In this document: piece after piece, positions 1 through 10,992 of the stretch
Layout of the letters: each line of letters opens with the position of its first letter
Numbering within the stretch: position 1 is the first letter of the stretch
Assembly: GCA_905182975.1 (NCBI GenBank)
Contig: CAJJDM010000037.1
Location: forward strand, 231,843-295,842
Direction of reading: 5' to 3'
Source of the DNA: Paramecium primaurelia
Lineage: Eukaryota > Ciliophora > Oligohymenophorea > Peniculida > Parameciidae
DNA: 64,000 bases
Notes under the pieces: generated by a model
Database searches by the model: none
What the model was told of the DNA's origin: nothing
The model's input: the letters and a program-made list of their open reading frames with translations, nothing else
Translations under genes and position numbers: made by a program

Positions 1-597
1 CGATAAAAAGGTGTTGTATTTTCTTCGATTTCATCTTTAATTGTATCTCTATTAGTATTATCTATTTTATAATATTTTGTTTTAGTAACACTACCAAAAT
101 CACAGAGTTTAAAATAACCTAAAGAATTTAAAAGTACATTCTCCATTTTAACATCCCTATGAATATATCCAAGCTAAATATTTATTTAAGAGTTGGTACT
201 TAATGAATTTAAATTAATCCTTTAATAATGTCTCTTGCAACCATCAATACTAATTGTTCAGGAGGTCTTCTATTAATCTTGATGATATTTTTGATAATAC
301 ATAAGTTGTCATTAAATCTATTAGACTTCCCTTAGAACAATTTTCTAAAATCAAGATTCCACTTGTTTAGCCTTATAATTGAGTAATGCCAGACTTCTCT
401 AGTTTTACAATTCCTTCTCCTTAAATTTTATTCAAAATGTCCATTTCTATTTAGAATGCTCTAAATGCTTTAGGATTTGACTTGTAACATACTTTAGCTA
501 CAAGATTTTGATGCTGAGTAGCATAAACTGTAGCAAAGTTACCTTCACCTATTTTTTTTTAGAGAATGTATGTGTCTTTATCTAATTAAATTTTCAT
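1..597 (-). CDS. NAK-family (AAK1/GAK-like) protein kinase, 5' part; 3' end runs off the window
   Basis: The protein starts MKIQLDKDTY and goes straight into a kinase domain: glycine loop IGEGNFATVY, lysine in LVAKV, catalytic loop HRDVKMENVLL and metal-binding motif in KLCDFGSVT. The combination of HRDVKMENVLL and CDFGS, followed by a DEIEENTTPFYR-like activation segment, is typical of the Numb-associated kinase family, which regulates clathrin adaptors (family knowledge). Two introns are needed, at 278-300 (23 nt, ending AAG) and 174-199 (26 nt, ending TAG). The start codon lies only 8 bp after the stop of the upstream gene. The C-terminus is outside the window. Confidence 0.85.
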
Positions 598-605
598 TTA
601 ATAAT

Positions 606-3146
606 TCATGCATTCAAATATACTAATGATATAACACCATCTGATGAAGCTGCATATGTAGTATTTTCAGATTAAGTCAAAGCCATAATTAACTGCTTTT
701 TATCTAAAATAATATGAATGTTTTAATACCTTATCTAAATAGTTTATAATCAACAATTGTTGATAATGTTTCTAAATTGATGATTTTTATTTGTCCATCA
801 TTACATGCACAAATTAATGATGTTTGATACTAATTTAATTTCATAAATTTGATTTCTTTAAAAGGTAACTTAAAAATATAATTAACTACTTACCTCTAAT
901 GTTTTATAGATTTAATTTTTTCTGATATCTAAAAAATTGACAGTTCCTTTTTTTTGATTTCCTATCAATATTGAATTCAAAGGAGTACAAAATAAAATAT
1001 CTGTACCATTAGATTTTTCTTATGCTACAATATTACGATTATATGGTAATAACATATCATATAATCCAAATGAGGTTTATCAGTAGAACTATAAATAGAA
1101 GCAAAAACTGTTCCCTCATATATAAATGTTAAATCAGTAGTTGGTCTAATTTTACTATTAAGTAAGAAGAGTGGTGTATTGAGTTTGTTGTCTCTATTGA
1201 GTTTCCAAATATAAGCACTATTATTTACATCATGTCCAATAAATAATTCCTCTGAGTTATTAAATTTAAGAAAATCAGTATTATCTATTTATTAAGTATT
1301 GAATTCAGCAACTACTTGGGATGATTATTTAAAAGTCATTACATTAACCATTTCTTTTCCTCCTTGTAAAAATAATGGTAGATGAGGATGAGAAGCCAAA
1401 CATTACAAATCTTCTTCTGGAATTTATTTACTAGAACAATTCTAAAACTTTTCAGTAAAATCTTTATATTCTTCATATGGATTTGCTCTTGATTTTAAAT
1501 ATGGTTCCTTCTCTTTATCAAATCCAACCTTATTCCTAAAGCTGAAGAACATAGTTTTATAATATATGGTTTATTTGTTTATGAAGAATCTGTCCTTATG
1601 GCTTCATCTATTGTCTCTTCTTCTATTAAATTATAACCATCAAGTGATCTATTTTTGTGTTAAAGAGTGTAATAAAATTCATATGTTTTAGAAATTTTAC
1701 CATATAATACAAATCCTTCAATTGGATTAGCATTATTAATACATATACTTTTAATTTAATCAGTTTTTATTTTAACTACTTCAACTCCTTATTTAAAGAT
1801 TTTATTTTTAAATGTGATAATTAATTATTCATTAAAATTACTCATAGGATATTTAAAAGCTTATTTAATTCTATTTATTGAGATTTCTTCTAAATATTAA
1901 TCTAATCCAATTTAGAACAAATTTAAAAGAAATGATTTAAATTGAAAATCCTTTCCTGTTACTTAAAAAATTGGCTTTTAGCAAATGAAGATTCTTTTAA
2001 TACCATTCCTAGATCTTCAATAAAATTTTAAATATATTACTATAACTGTTTATTGCAATTTTATAGCAAAAGCTGTTAAATAATTATCAGTTTTTAAAAT
2101 GAATGCAAAATTATCTAATGGTACTACTTTCTTAATAATTTTAGAAACAACATAAAGAGCTTTGTCTACTCTCACAAGAAATTATTAAAGATTAAATCTA
2201 ACCTAAAATTCACCTGATGAAGAATGAAAATCAATTTCATTTTAATGGCTCATCACAAAATAAATAGGTTATATTCCTTTTAGTTTGCTGCATATATTCA
2301 TTATACCCTTTTAATGTATTTCCATTAATGGAAATAAAAGATAATTCTGGTGATTATAATATTTATAATCTTTCATAAAAAAATCTAATTTCCATGTTTT
2401 CAATTTAGATACATATAAATCCATTTATCCATAATTCTATATTTGAAATTGAATTTAAATTAATGCAATCTTTTAAGCTGCAATTTCTAATAATTGTAAT
2501 TCATCTAATTCATAATTGATTTTTCTCAAGTCAGTTATTTAATCTCTATAATCAATTGATAAATGATTATATAATTTGAGATGTACTTCTACTAATTAAT
2601 ATAATTATATGATGAAAGACAAACATTATTAAGTATTAGATGAAGTTAATAGAACAACATCATTTTCTTTTACTTTATCCTTAACAAAATACAATTTTTA
2701 ATCTACTATAAACAATCGATTTTACATTTTGATAGATTTGAATTAATTTTCCATATTTTTTATTGTCCCTCATAAATAGTATATTCTTAACTAATAACAC
2801 TATTCAATTTTAATTATTGTAAATACAAATAATTCCAAATCATTTATTATTGCAACTTAATTTTTACATATAGAAAATTGTATAATATTCTAAAATAAGA
2901 ATTTTTCACATTAAAAAACTTATTTTGAATCATCCTTTAAATTGACATAAATTTTAATTATATTCCATAATCTTTCAAATCCAATTATTTCAATATTTTA
3001 TCCTTGAATCTAATCAATTTGACAATACTTAATTCAGATTCCTAATGTAAAAGTAGATAATCAAGACTAGATGATTCTGTATCTTAAACTCAAAATTAAT
3101 CAGATTCTTAATATATATTTTTCCAAGGGTATGGTATTTGATACAT
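606..3146 (-). CDS. DmX-like / Rav1-type WD40 protein
   Basis: The C-terminal half resembles the beta-propeller of DmX-like (rabconnectin-3/Rav1) proteins, which regulate V-ATPase assembly: ASHPHLPLFLQGG, LFIGHDVNNSAYIWKLN, ILIGNQKKGTVNFLDIR and SLICACNDGQIKI follow the family order. The gene ends VYLNA-TGA. Introns fit at 2706-2725, at about 1037-1065, and twice between 700 and 900. The reading frame is not clean. I found no convincing intron to reconcile frames near 1528 and between about 1965 and 2040, and an in-frame TGA lies at 3090-3092, 19 codons after the chosen ATG. Either the sequence has small errors or the 5' gene model is wrong. The protein is shorter than metazoan DMXL proteins. 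Family assignment rests on the C-terminus only. Confidence 0.5.
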
Positions 3147-3221
3147 ATTATTGTATTGTTCGAATTTATACAATTTACGATTGTTATTAATATATTTTTT
3201 ACAATATATAATATAAATTAA

Positions 3222-3861
3222 ATGAAGAAAGTCAAAGGAGGAGACTTTAATTTTGCTTCAAGGGCTTAAAAGATAGATAAATTAGAGTTTCCACAATCTA
3301 CAGAAGAGCGTTTCATTGTCAAAGCAAATAAAGATGTATTTGTGATTGCTTATCAAATTCTAGGGTGTTGGATTTCAATGGAAAACTTATGATGAAAAAT
3401 TGCTAGCTAGAATTATAGACAAATAAACCTTTGATAATACGGTTGCTGAAGCTACTCGTATATGTCGTAATTTGTGGAGAGAAAAATAAAGAGAAGAACA
3501 CAAAGATCCTACTAAGGCATATTAACCACTTCTTTATGTCTCAGTTTTCTTAATTCTTTTAGCCTTTGTGTTTCTTTTAGTTTTAATATATGGAAATAGA
3601 GATAAATTAGCTTTGCTTTATGTTGCAGTTTCTATTCTATGTTTTGCAGCATGTATTTTATTAGAATATTATTAAGTGCTTACTTTAATTGTTGTTGCTA
3701 AAACTTGGAGTTTAGAACCATAATTTATGGACTTGGAAAAAGTACAAATGAATAAAGTGACTGAATACTTAAATAATCAGAATTCATAAATTTATCAAAC
3801 TAAAGGGTATAAATGGTAAGTAGAACCTAATCTTTATTGGATTGAATTAGTTTCTATTTGA
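3222..3861 (+). CDS. Two-TM membrane protein of unknown function
   Basis: With a 28-nt intron (GTATTT...TCTAG) removed, the frame gives about 203 residues. It has a basic N-terminus (MKKVKGGDFNFASRAQK), a soluble region ending in a charged stretch, then two adjacent hydrophobic segments separated by YGNRDK (about residues 105-150), and a hydrophilic tail ending WIELVSI. The length after splicing is an exact multiple of three. I recognise no family; it may be a ciliate-conserved endomembrane protein. The small gene at 3901 follows on the same strand. Confidence 0.6.
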
Positions 3862-3900
3862 TATATATATATATAATTATTATATTATATATATTAAAAT

Positions 3901-4210
3901 ATGCTAATATACATTACAGTCCATAAAGACTTTTCTCATCCTTCAGTCGAGAAGGATACTTTTTAGTTAGATGTTGAATCTACAATATCCATCGAAGATA
4001 TAAAGGTACCAAATACATTCAAAGGGGAAGGTTCTTATAACTTTAAGATATACCGATTTGGGTCCAGACGACTTTGATTTAATTTAGGAATAAAGCAAGA
4101 CCAAATTAGTTAACAAATCTAAAGTACATGAGTTATTGTTAGGAACAGATAATCCAATTAAATTTGTGATGATCCAAAGATCAAAAGGATGTTGTTGTTT
4201 CACATTTTGA
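3901..4210 (+). CDS. Small ubiquitin-fold-like protein with CaaX-like C-terminus
   Basis: Removing a 25-nt intron (after DIK) gives 94 residues: MLIYITVHKDFSHPS at the start, an alternating beta-like pattern through LITLRYTDLGPDDFDLI, and KFVMIQRSKGCCCFTF at the end. Size and strand pattern recall a ubiquitin-like fold. The last four residues CFTF, preceded by two more cysteines, look like a prenylation (CaaX) box with nearby palmitoylation sites, as in membrane-anchored ubiquitin-fold proteins. The fold is inferred, not shown; the cysteine-rich end is directly visible. Confidence 0.5.
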
Positions 4211-4386
4211 AACTCATATATTAATTAACCCCCTTTAAATTACCTATAAAATTATTAAATGTCATCAGTATCTAAATACTATATGTAATTATTTAATGAA
4301 ATTTAACAATATATTCCTTATAATTTATTTTGAAATGATTGCAAGAATAAACCATATAATGTTTGAATATTCCTCTTAATATTAAG

Positions 4387-4452
<66 letters not shown>

Positions 4453-4489
4453 CATTTAAATGTAAAATACAACCCTTAATTTAAAATAC
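4211..4489. other. Intergenic region with TAA microsatellite
   Basis: AT-rich spacer between convergent genes. It holds a long (TAA)n run and no supported reading frame. Confidence 0.7.
4387..4447. repeat. (TAA)n microsatellite
   Basis: About 20 perfect TAA units in a row between two convergently transcribed genes. In this code TAA is glutamine, but no gene spans the run. Confidence 0.95.
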
Positions 4490-5324
4490 TCATTTAATAT
4501 TTTCAATTTTTTTATTTTTTTTATCTTTTTGATTTGCTTTTTAGTGAATCTTAAAGAGTGACATAAGCTATTTAAAATAAAATAAAAGAATACCATATTT
4601 CATTATTAATATTATTACAAAAGCAACTGAAAAGAAAACCATATATGATAGCCATGATGATTCAATAGCTACTCCAAAAATTCTAGTTTTCAATTCATCA
4701 TTCTTTAATTGAGGATATAAATCATTAAGTTCAAATTCATCAATTCCTGAAGCTTTTCGTAATTTTGTTAAAAATTCCTATTTAATTAATAGAAAACTTA
4801 TAGTACTTCCATAATTTGAAAAAGAGTATCTTCATCTCTAGTGAATTTGTATTCTACTTATCTATTAAAGAAGTTTGTTAATTCAAATCCATTCATCATA
4901 TGATAATAATTTTTGGCATTAAAACTTTTATTTTACAATTCTTATAATATCTATTGAATAAATAATTATTCTAACTTTTTATGCTCCTTAAGAAGTTTGC
5001 TTTTTAACACAATGTTTGGCTGCTTCAAGTTTAATTCTTTTTGATGCAATATATTATTGTAATATTCTTTCTTCTAAATCATAGATGTCATCATAAGCCT
5101 ACATGATTTTATTTAATTCATTTTCAATTTTGCCATCTTCTTGTGTTAAATAATTGTAAGAGATAATTATGCAAGAATTAAAAATATTTGTACTGATTGC
5201 TAGATCCTCATTTTATTCTACATAATAAAAATAATTGGAAACCTTTATAAGACATTTTTTTATCATTTGATTGAGTATTTTGTACAACCAAAATCATGGC
5301 TACAAAAACGAATATGTGAAGCAT
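4490..5324 (-). CDS. Secreted or type I membrane protein, unknown
   Basis: The protein starts MLHIFVFVAMILVVQNTQS, a good signal peptide. A helical, charged ectodomain follows, with cysteines in NSCIII and KHCE. A single hydrophobic helix comes near the C-terminus (SSWLSYMVFFSVAFVIILIM), then a lysine-rich tail ending KKIENIK. Three introns (25, 22 and 20 nt) make the length an exact multiple of three, giving 255 residues. The architecture resembles p24-like cargo proteins, but I see no GOLD-domain signature, so no family is assigned. Confidence 0.6.
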
Positions 5325-5507
5325 ATTATTTATATATAATATTAATAATTAATATAATATATCTATTTAGCATAAGGATTAGAAATATATATATTTTGAT
5401 TATATTAATAATGATTTAGAATAATTAAAATGGATTAATAAATAATCCATTTTAAATTGTTTAATTTCTGTGTAATAATGATATATATATATAAATTAAT
5501 AATAATA

Positions 5508-6197
5508 TCAGCAGCATTTATTTTAACTTTAACTATTTTATTAACCTTTAGTCTAATCAATTGCATATCCTACTCTAACTCCTGGTAATTCATTCTTTTA
5601 CTAACTTTTCTATACTACTTTTAATACTTATTATGCTGCCTATGAGAATGTCTATTCAGTTAGTTTAAAATTACTTCAATTATGTTTAAATTATCTTTTG
5701 CACTTGTTTCAATAAATAATAAATTGTTTTCATACGCTAACTACTGTCCTTCAGATTTCGAAACTTTACGCCATTTATATTATGAATATTATACTATTTT
5801 TCTAAATCCAATTTATTTCCAACTAACACTATAACCATTTCTAATGTTCCATGTGTTCTACATTCTTTTATCCATTCTCTAACATTTTCAAATGACTCTC
5901 TTCTTGTGATGTCATATACTAAAATTGCACCTGCAGCTGATCTATAATATTATCTTGTAATAGATTTAAAGGTTTCCTATCCAGCTGTATCCCAAATTTA
6001 TAATTTTATTTATTTGTTCTCTAAGTTTAGTATCTTGGCACCAAATTCAACTCCCACAGTCATTTCATGTTTCACTCGAAACTTCTATTCCAAAAATTAA
6101 TACAAAATGCAAGATTTTCCAACAGCTTCATTTTTATTTTATTACTATTACCTGTATCTCCAATAATGATAAACTTAAACAAATAATGATAAGACAT
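5508..6197 (-). CDS. RAB2: Rab2 family small GTPase
   Basis: A 205-residue Rab closely matching Rab2: MSYHYLFKFIIIGDTAVGKS (P-loop), effector region TVGVEFGAKI, switch II WDTAGQETFKSITRQYYR, then ILVYDITRRESFENV, GNKLDLE, FIETSAK, and a prenylation tail NKCC. Rab2 acts between ER and Golgi (family knowledge). Introns of 26 and 23 nt are canonical. A third, 23-nt insertion at 5772-5794 must be removed to keep frame and homology (LEKQRKVSKSEG), but its 3' end is ATG rather than AG. With all three removed the length is an exact multiple of three. Confidence 0.93.
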
Positions 6198-6642
6198 TAA
6201 TAATAATATTCAAATTTAATTCAATTCAATATCCAATAATTCTTGAAATTATATTAAAATAATAGAAATCTATATACTTTATTCTTTCCATAAATTTAAA
6301 TTACTTTATATTAATTAATAGAAATATAAATTAGAATATTAATCATATCAATATTAACAATTATATCTAAATTCAATACAATAATGGAATTATTTGTAGT
6401 ATACCTAAGAAAATTTGTATAATAATTAAAATGGATATTTTATTATATAATCCAACATCTTTATTAATTAATTCTTATTATATATAATAATACAAGTTCA
6501 TAAAATTTATTAAATTATAAATGAAAGAGAAAATAAAAATATAATATTAATAAAAGATGCATTGAAATTTATAAACTTTTATTCTTAAAAAATAAAGATA
6601 ACCAAAATATTATTATTAAAACAGAATAAGACTTAATTTAAT
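6198..6642. other. AT-rich intergenic region, no gene seen
   Basis: About 445 bp upstream of Rab2 and downstream of the CHY zinc-finger gene. I see only AT-rich sequence with no frame of coding character. Confidence 0.5.
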
Positions 6643-6992
6643 TCATTATTTGACTTCCTTAACTAAGTTCTCAAACTTTTAAATTTCTTTTGATTCTTAA
6701 GTGACTGCTTTAATAACATAATGGTTATCACAACTTAAATATAATAATGATATGATTTACTGTGGACAATATTCATCAGATTCATCATAATCTGTGATGT
6801 CTTTTCGAAAAACCTTTTTGCATTTTTTACATGCAAAAATCATTTCAATTGATTTTAAAAGTGGATGATCTTCTAATTCTTAATGACATTCTGCACAATC
6901 ATACCATCTTATTAATTAATAAATTGGAATGTTTACTTTTTACAACAAGGAGCTCTTATAGCAACTTAAGCATTGAGTATATGTTTACACAT
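6643..6992 (-). CDS. CHY-type zinc finger protein
   Basis: A 97-residue protein beginning MCKHILNAQ. It carries the ordered ligands of the CHY zinc finger: CKH, PCCKKWYDCAECH, ELEDH, ACKKCKK and CPHC. The finger covers nearly the whole protein, as in the yeast Hot13-type family, in which small stand-alone CHY proteins act in the mitochondrial intermembrane space (family knowledge). Introns of 29 nt (after CCKK) and 27 nt (after CP) restore the cysteine pattern exactly and leave a multiple of three. Mitochondrial function here is inference. Confidence 0.85.
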
Positions 6993-7041
6993 ATTTCTTT
7001 TTTAATTTTAAATAGTATATTAATTAATTAAATCTTTATAT

Positions 7042-7939
7042 ATGTCGAACGATAACCCAGATGGTCAACCATTGGATTTTGAGTACTATGAGACCAATTA
7101 TCCATATTTGAATGTTAAAAAGAATCTACTGAATAATACATTGTCTAAATGGAGAAGGGCTATCGCTCCATATAACCCATTTGCTATGCAACAAATTCCT
7201 AATTAGAAGCGTATGGGTATGGGAATTAGAAATGGAAATGGATTCTATTTTCCAGATCCTTACCCTAATAGAGTAAATTGGAGTGTATTCTTCCCAACTC
7301 ATTATGATCCTTTGAGTGAATAACACTTTGGTAATCATGGTTGGCAAACAAGAAAGTAATTAGAAATCCTATTTGAAATAGAGATGCTCCTATGTTTACT
7401 GCATTGGCAATTAGAGCTTAAGCACTTCCAAGAGGTTGTGTTAGATAGATTGAATAATTTAAACGATGTTAGAGTGTGAATGGAGTAACTAAATGTTAAG
7501 AAGAAGCTGATAATATAATATCAATTTGTCCAAAATGGGCTTTGGAAGGATTAAAAGAAAAGAAGAAACAACTTGATAAGATTGAGGCTATCTAAACATA
7601 ATAATATCGTTCTGTATTAGAGGTCTCTCCATATAATAAGGTATTAGATATTAATTGAAATTTAAGGGTAGAACTGTAAAAGATGTTTCAGATAAGACTT
7701 GGGCTGATGGACATAGAGAGAAACTTAGACCAGACACAATGTGGGCTGATGAAAGATACACTAATATTACTCAAGCTGAGATCAATGAAGCCAAAAAACG
7801 TGTTGCTGCTAGGGATTAAGCAAGTGGAAGGTATTTTATTGGTTTTGAATGATTTAGAGTTAAAGAAGCAGTTTATCCAGTACATCATCCAGATCTTACA
7901 AGTTCTCATCAGAGCGAAGATAAACCTCTATATCCATGA
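7042..7939 (+). CDS. Twin CX9C-like protein, probable mitochondrial subunit
   Basis: Three introns (26, 26 and 27 nt) give 272 residues. The middle has the cysteine pair in CVRQIEQFKRC (CX9C) followed by CQEEADNIISIC (CX10C), a coiled-coil-helix arrangement typical of proteins oxidised in the mitochondrial intermembrane space, including accessory subunits of complexes I and IV. The long N-terminal part (YYETNYPYLNVKK, FYFPDPYPNRVNW) and the tail ending EDKPLYP are lineage-specific. Ciliate respiratory complexes carry many such extra subunits; membership here is inferred. No presequence is obvious. Confidence 0.6.
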
Positions 7940-8017
7940 TTTATTAATATATGCAACGGAAAATATTAAATAATAAATATAATAATAAAACAAATCTTTA
8001 AGGATGGTATGAATTAA

Positions 8018-8611
8018 ATGCTTATTTAGGGTTTGCTTAATATCATTCGTAAGATTAAGAAGTCAGAGAAAGAATTAAGAATTCTTGTCTTGGGTTTAGA
8101 TAATGCAGGAAAAACTACTATTTTAAAAGCATTATCAAATGAAGACATTAATCAAATTGCTCCTACTCACGGCTTTAACATTAAAAATTTATAACATGAA
8201 GGATTTAAACTTAATGTTTGGGATGTAGGAGGTTAGGAGGTAATTCCAATACTACTTTATAGAAACTTCGAGAATATTGGAGCAACTTCTATGAAAATAC
8301 AGATGCTTTAGTATTTGTGATTGATTCATCTGATTAAATGCGTTTGGAAGAAGGAGGCAAAGAGTTAGATAAATTACTAGGAGAAGCTGAATTAAAGAAA
8401 GTTCCCCTCTTGGTATTTGCAAATAAATAAGACTTGGTGCAAGCCCTTCCTGCTGATGAGGTTAGTATTCTATCTAATTAAGATCTCTGATAGTTTGAAA
8501 TTAAATAAAATCAATGATAGATAATGGTCTATTGTTGCATGTTCAGCCAAAACTCAAGAAGGTTTATAAGAAGGAATGGAATGGCTAATTAAGACCGTCC
8601 AAGATAAATGA
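8018..8611 (+). CDS. ARL3: ARL3 small GTPase
   Basis: A 182-residue Arf-like protein starting MLIQGLLNIIRKIKKSEKE, then P-loop VLGLDNAGKTT, switch I APTHGFNIK, switch II WDVGGQE, YWSNFYENTDALVFVIDSSD, and NKQDL. The HGFNIK / NVWDVGGQ / REYWSNFYENTD combination identifies ARL3, which releases lipidated cargo into cilia (family knowledge). The usual Gly2 of Arfs is absent, as in ARL3, which is not myristoylated. Two introns (23 and 22 nt) give an exact multiple of three. The next gene starts 24 bp downstream. Confidence 0.92.
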
Positions 8612-8635
8612 ATATTAAATATTAAATATATTTAG

Positions 8636-9096
8636 ATGAAAACATAGATCGGAGTTTTAATTCATCTCCAAAATTCAAAAATAGAGATCTCTCCACATAA
8701 GGAATCTATCAAATTAGAATTTCTATTTTATTACAATTTAACTAAATTTTCTTAGTCAGAGACTCAGAATAATCTTATTATTAATTCCCACTTGTCAATA
8801 ACACATCTCAGTTAAGGAGATTGAAGAAAAATATATAAGTTATTTAAAAAATATATATATTATATTCTAAAGGATTTTAAATAATAATTAAAGATGAAGA
8901 AATGCATATTAATATTGGTTATGAATACTAATAAGAAGTGAATCAATTAAATTTAAATATTCAAATTGTGAAGGATTTAATTTCATTAGATATTATTTAT
9001 TCACTCTCAAATAAAAATCTATTTATAATTATCCTGTTGATTTTAATATCAATAATTTCTGTTCACTCTAAATTCAGATATTTTCTACATCCATGA
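8636..9096 (+). CDS. Small protein with C-terminal membrane anchor
   Basis: With one 29-nt intron (GTTAAGG...TATAAG) the frame gives 143 residues: MKTQIGVLIHLQNSKIEISP, a beta-rich centre, and a hydrophobic helix near the end (NLFIIILLILISIISVHSKF), then RYFLHP. This is tail-anchored topology. The start of the second exon is AT-rich and could be misread; without the intron the frame would stop at 72 residues. I do not recognise the family. Confidence 0.5.
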
Positions 9097-9295
9097 ATGT
9101 TCACTTAAGGATTTTTTGAAAAAGAATAAATAAAAACTCAACTTATTTACTTTTATTAATTAAATTATATTAATACTCATTTCATATAATTATATCCTTC
9201 TCAAATAAATTCTTAAGTTATAATAAATTAATATCTTTCAAAGATATTGTAGATAAATTTAAACTATCTAATTTTTAATATAAATTATATAATAC

Positions 9296-10705
9296 TCATA
9301 ATTCACTTTAATTAAATTAAAAATGTGGTAAATCAACATCAGAATAACATTCTTCAAGTTCTTTTTCATAATTTAAATTTTATTTATCATCATGTTTTTC
9401 TAAAGAACCAAGTATTTCAAATTCATCTGATACTTAAGCTTAAGCAAATTGTGCTGGAAATGATTAGTTTGTCAATTTTGGTTCAGTAATAGTTACTTAT
9501 TATTTAGGTATTGGCTTATCTAATTATGATAACTTTTCATCTAGTTTTCCTTATATTTTATCCATTGTAAACATTTCTTAACCTTTCTCTATTGTAGATT
9601 TTTTTAATTTTTAATTTTATCCTTAAGGTTTACTTGTAGGAATAATGCCTTTTTTTTATTATTATTATTTTTTTTCTTTTTCAGCAGTTTATTTTTCATC
9701 AAGAATTACTTCTTATGCTTTATCTACTTAGATGTCATCAATAAGAATATCTTTGGAATTATCTTTTTGTTCTTTTACTTCTTCAAATAATACATCTTTT
9801 TTATTCAATAAATCATCCTTTGATACTTCTTTTTAGACATCAATTATTTCTTAATTTTTTAATTATTAAGTAATAATTTTATTATCTTTATTAGATAAAT
9901 TATCATCATTTTAAATAATTTCATTATTTGAATTTAAAAAAGAATGTCTTTTAAGATTTTTAAATTTTAAGTCATTATGTAAGAATTCTTACTCTAAAAA
10001 TGATAATAAAATAGTAGGAGCAGTTGCTTTTAGATAGTCATAATGATAATATTCTTGATAAGGTATATTTCCATCAGGTCTTGGTAACCATTAAACAAGA
10101 AATAATCCATTTTCTAAAGAGATAGATTTAATTTTATCTCCTTAATCTGATTAAAATTATAGTAAGCTTTAATTTTGAATTTGTTATTATTTAATTAAAT
10201 ATTTCTCATTTTAATTTAAATTATTTTATTATTAAATTTGTTATTGTTACTAATTCTGTTGTATTTAAACTTATTATTATTATTATTATTGCTATTATTA
10301 TGGCAATGGTAATATATTGGATTTGTTATTTTTTTCAATTTATTTATCAATTTTTTTTTGCCTTTTAAAAATTGGATAGTTTTCATCAGATGGAATAGTA
10401 GGTAATTTTTAATGATTATCAAAATTTTATATCTTATTATTATTTTCTCTCATTTTCTGCAAAGTTAATTAATCAAATCTACTACCACAAACTGAAAAAT
10501 AATTATAATCTTCTATCAATTCCTAATAATTCTCCTTCATATATTTTTCAGTTTCTTACTTTTATTCATTATTACTGTATTCTACTAGATATCGAACTCC
10601 AGCAGCATTAGTAACAATTTTTTTTAAGATTTTCATTGGTTTAATTTCTGTATCATCTGATGGATCAATTAAAATCAATTCACATTCACTTTTCTTCTAT
10701 GACAT
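9296..10705 (-). CDS. Chromodomain-like (HP1-like) nuclear protein
   Basis: An intronless 469-residue frame. Near the N-terminus, KILKKIVTNAAGVRYLVEYS followed by a helix (ENYQELIEDYNYF) resembles a chromodomain. After a Q/N-rich linker (runs of glutamine encoded by TAA/TAG), GLFLVQWLPRPDG and YLKATAPTILLSFLEQEF resemble a second chromo or chromoshadow domain. The rest is acidic and lysine-rich, ending about residue 469. HP1 proteins bind methylated histone H3 and dimerise through the shadow domain (family knowledge). Assignment is by pattern only, so moderate. Confidence 0.5.
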
Positions 10706-10992
10706 ATATTAAATAATTTTAAATGATTGTATAATATTATTAATATATATTCACAGAAAATCCTTTTATTGTTTATCAGAAACTATTAAATATATAATTA
10801 TTAATTAATTATATTCTAATTCTTAGTAAATTGGATATTAGAAAAAAGAATTTCTTTTATTTATTAAATAAATTAATATTTAGGTAAATAAATAGAAGAG
10901 ATTCATAAAAGAAATAGAATCAATAATAGTCTTTTAATCTTAATTAAAAAAAAAAGAATTAATTATATAATTTGAATTTTAAATTAAACGAA

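Noticed and set aside
1060..1075. A one-base deletion in the DmX-like gene giving FGLYDMLLP
   Set aside because: A 29-nt intron (GTTATTACC...TTGTAG) keeps the frame without assuming an error.
4387..4447. The TAA run as a poly-glutamine coding tract
   Set aside because: No flanking frame on either strand with coding character; it lies between convergent stops.
5740..5800. A retained internal eliminated sequence in Rab2
   Set aside because: I tested excision between TA dinucleotides here. None restores the frame, whereas a 23-nt removal with GT at one end does.
7683..7973. Plus-strand 96-residue frame
   Set aside because: It runs in the wrong frame across the twin CX9C-like gene, whose spliced frame is continuous and conserved.
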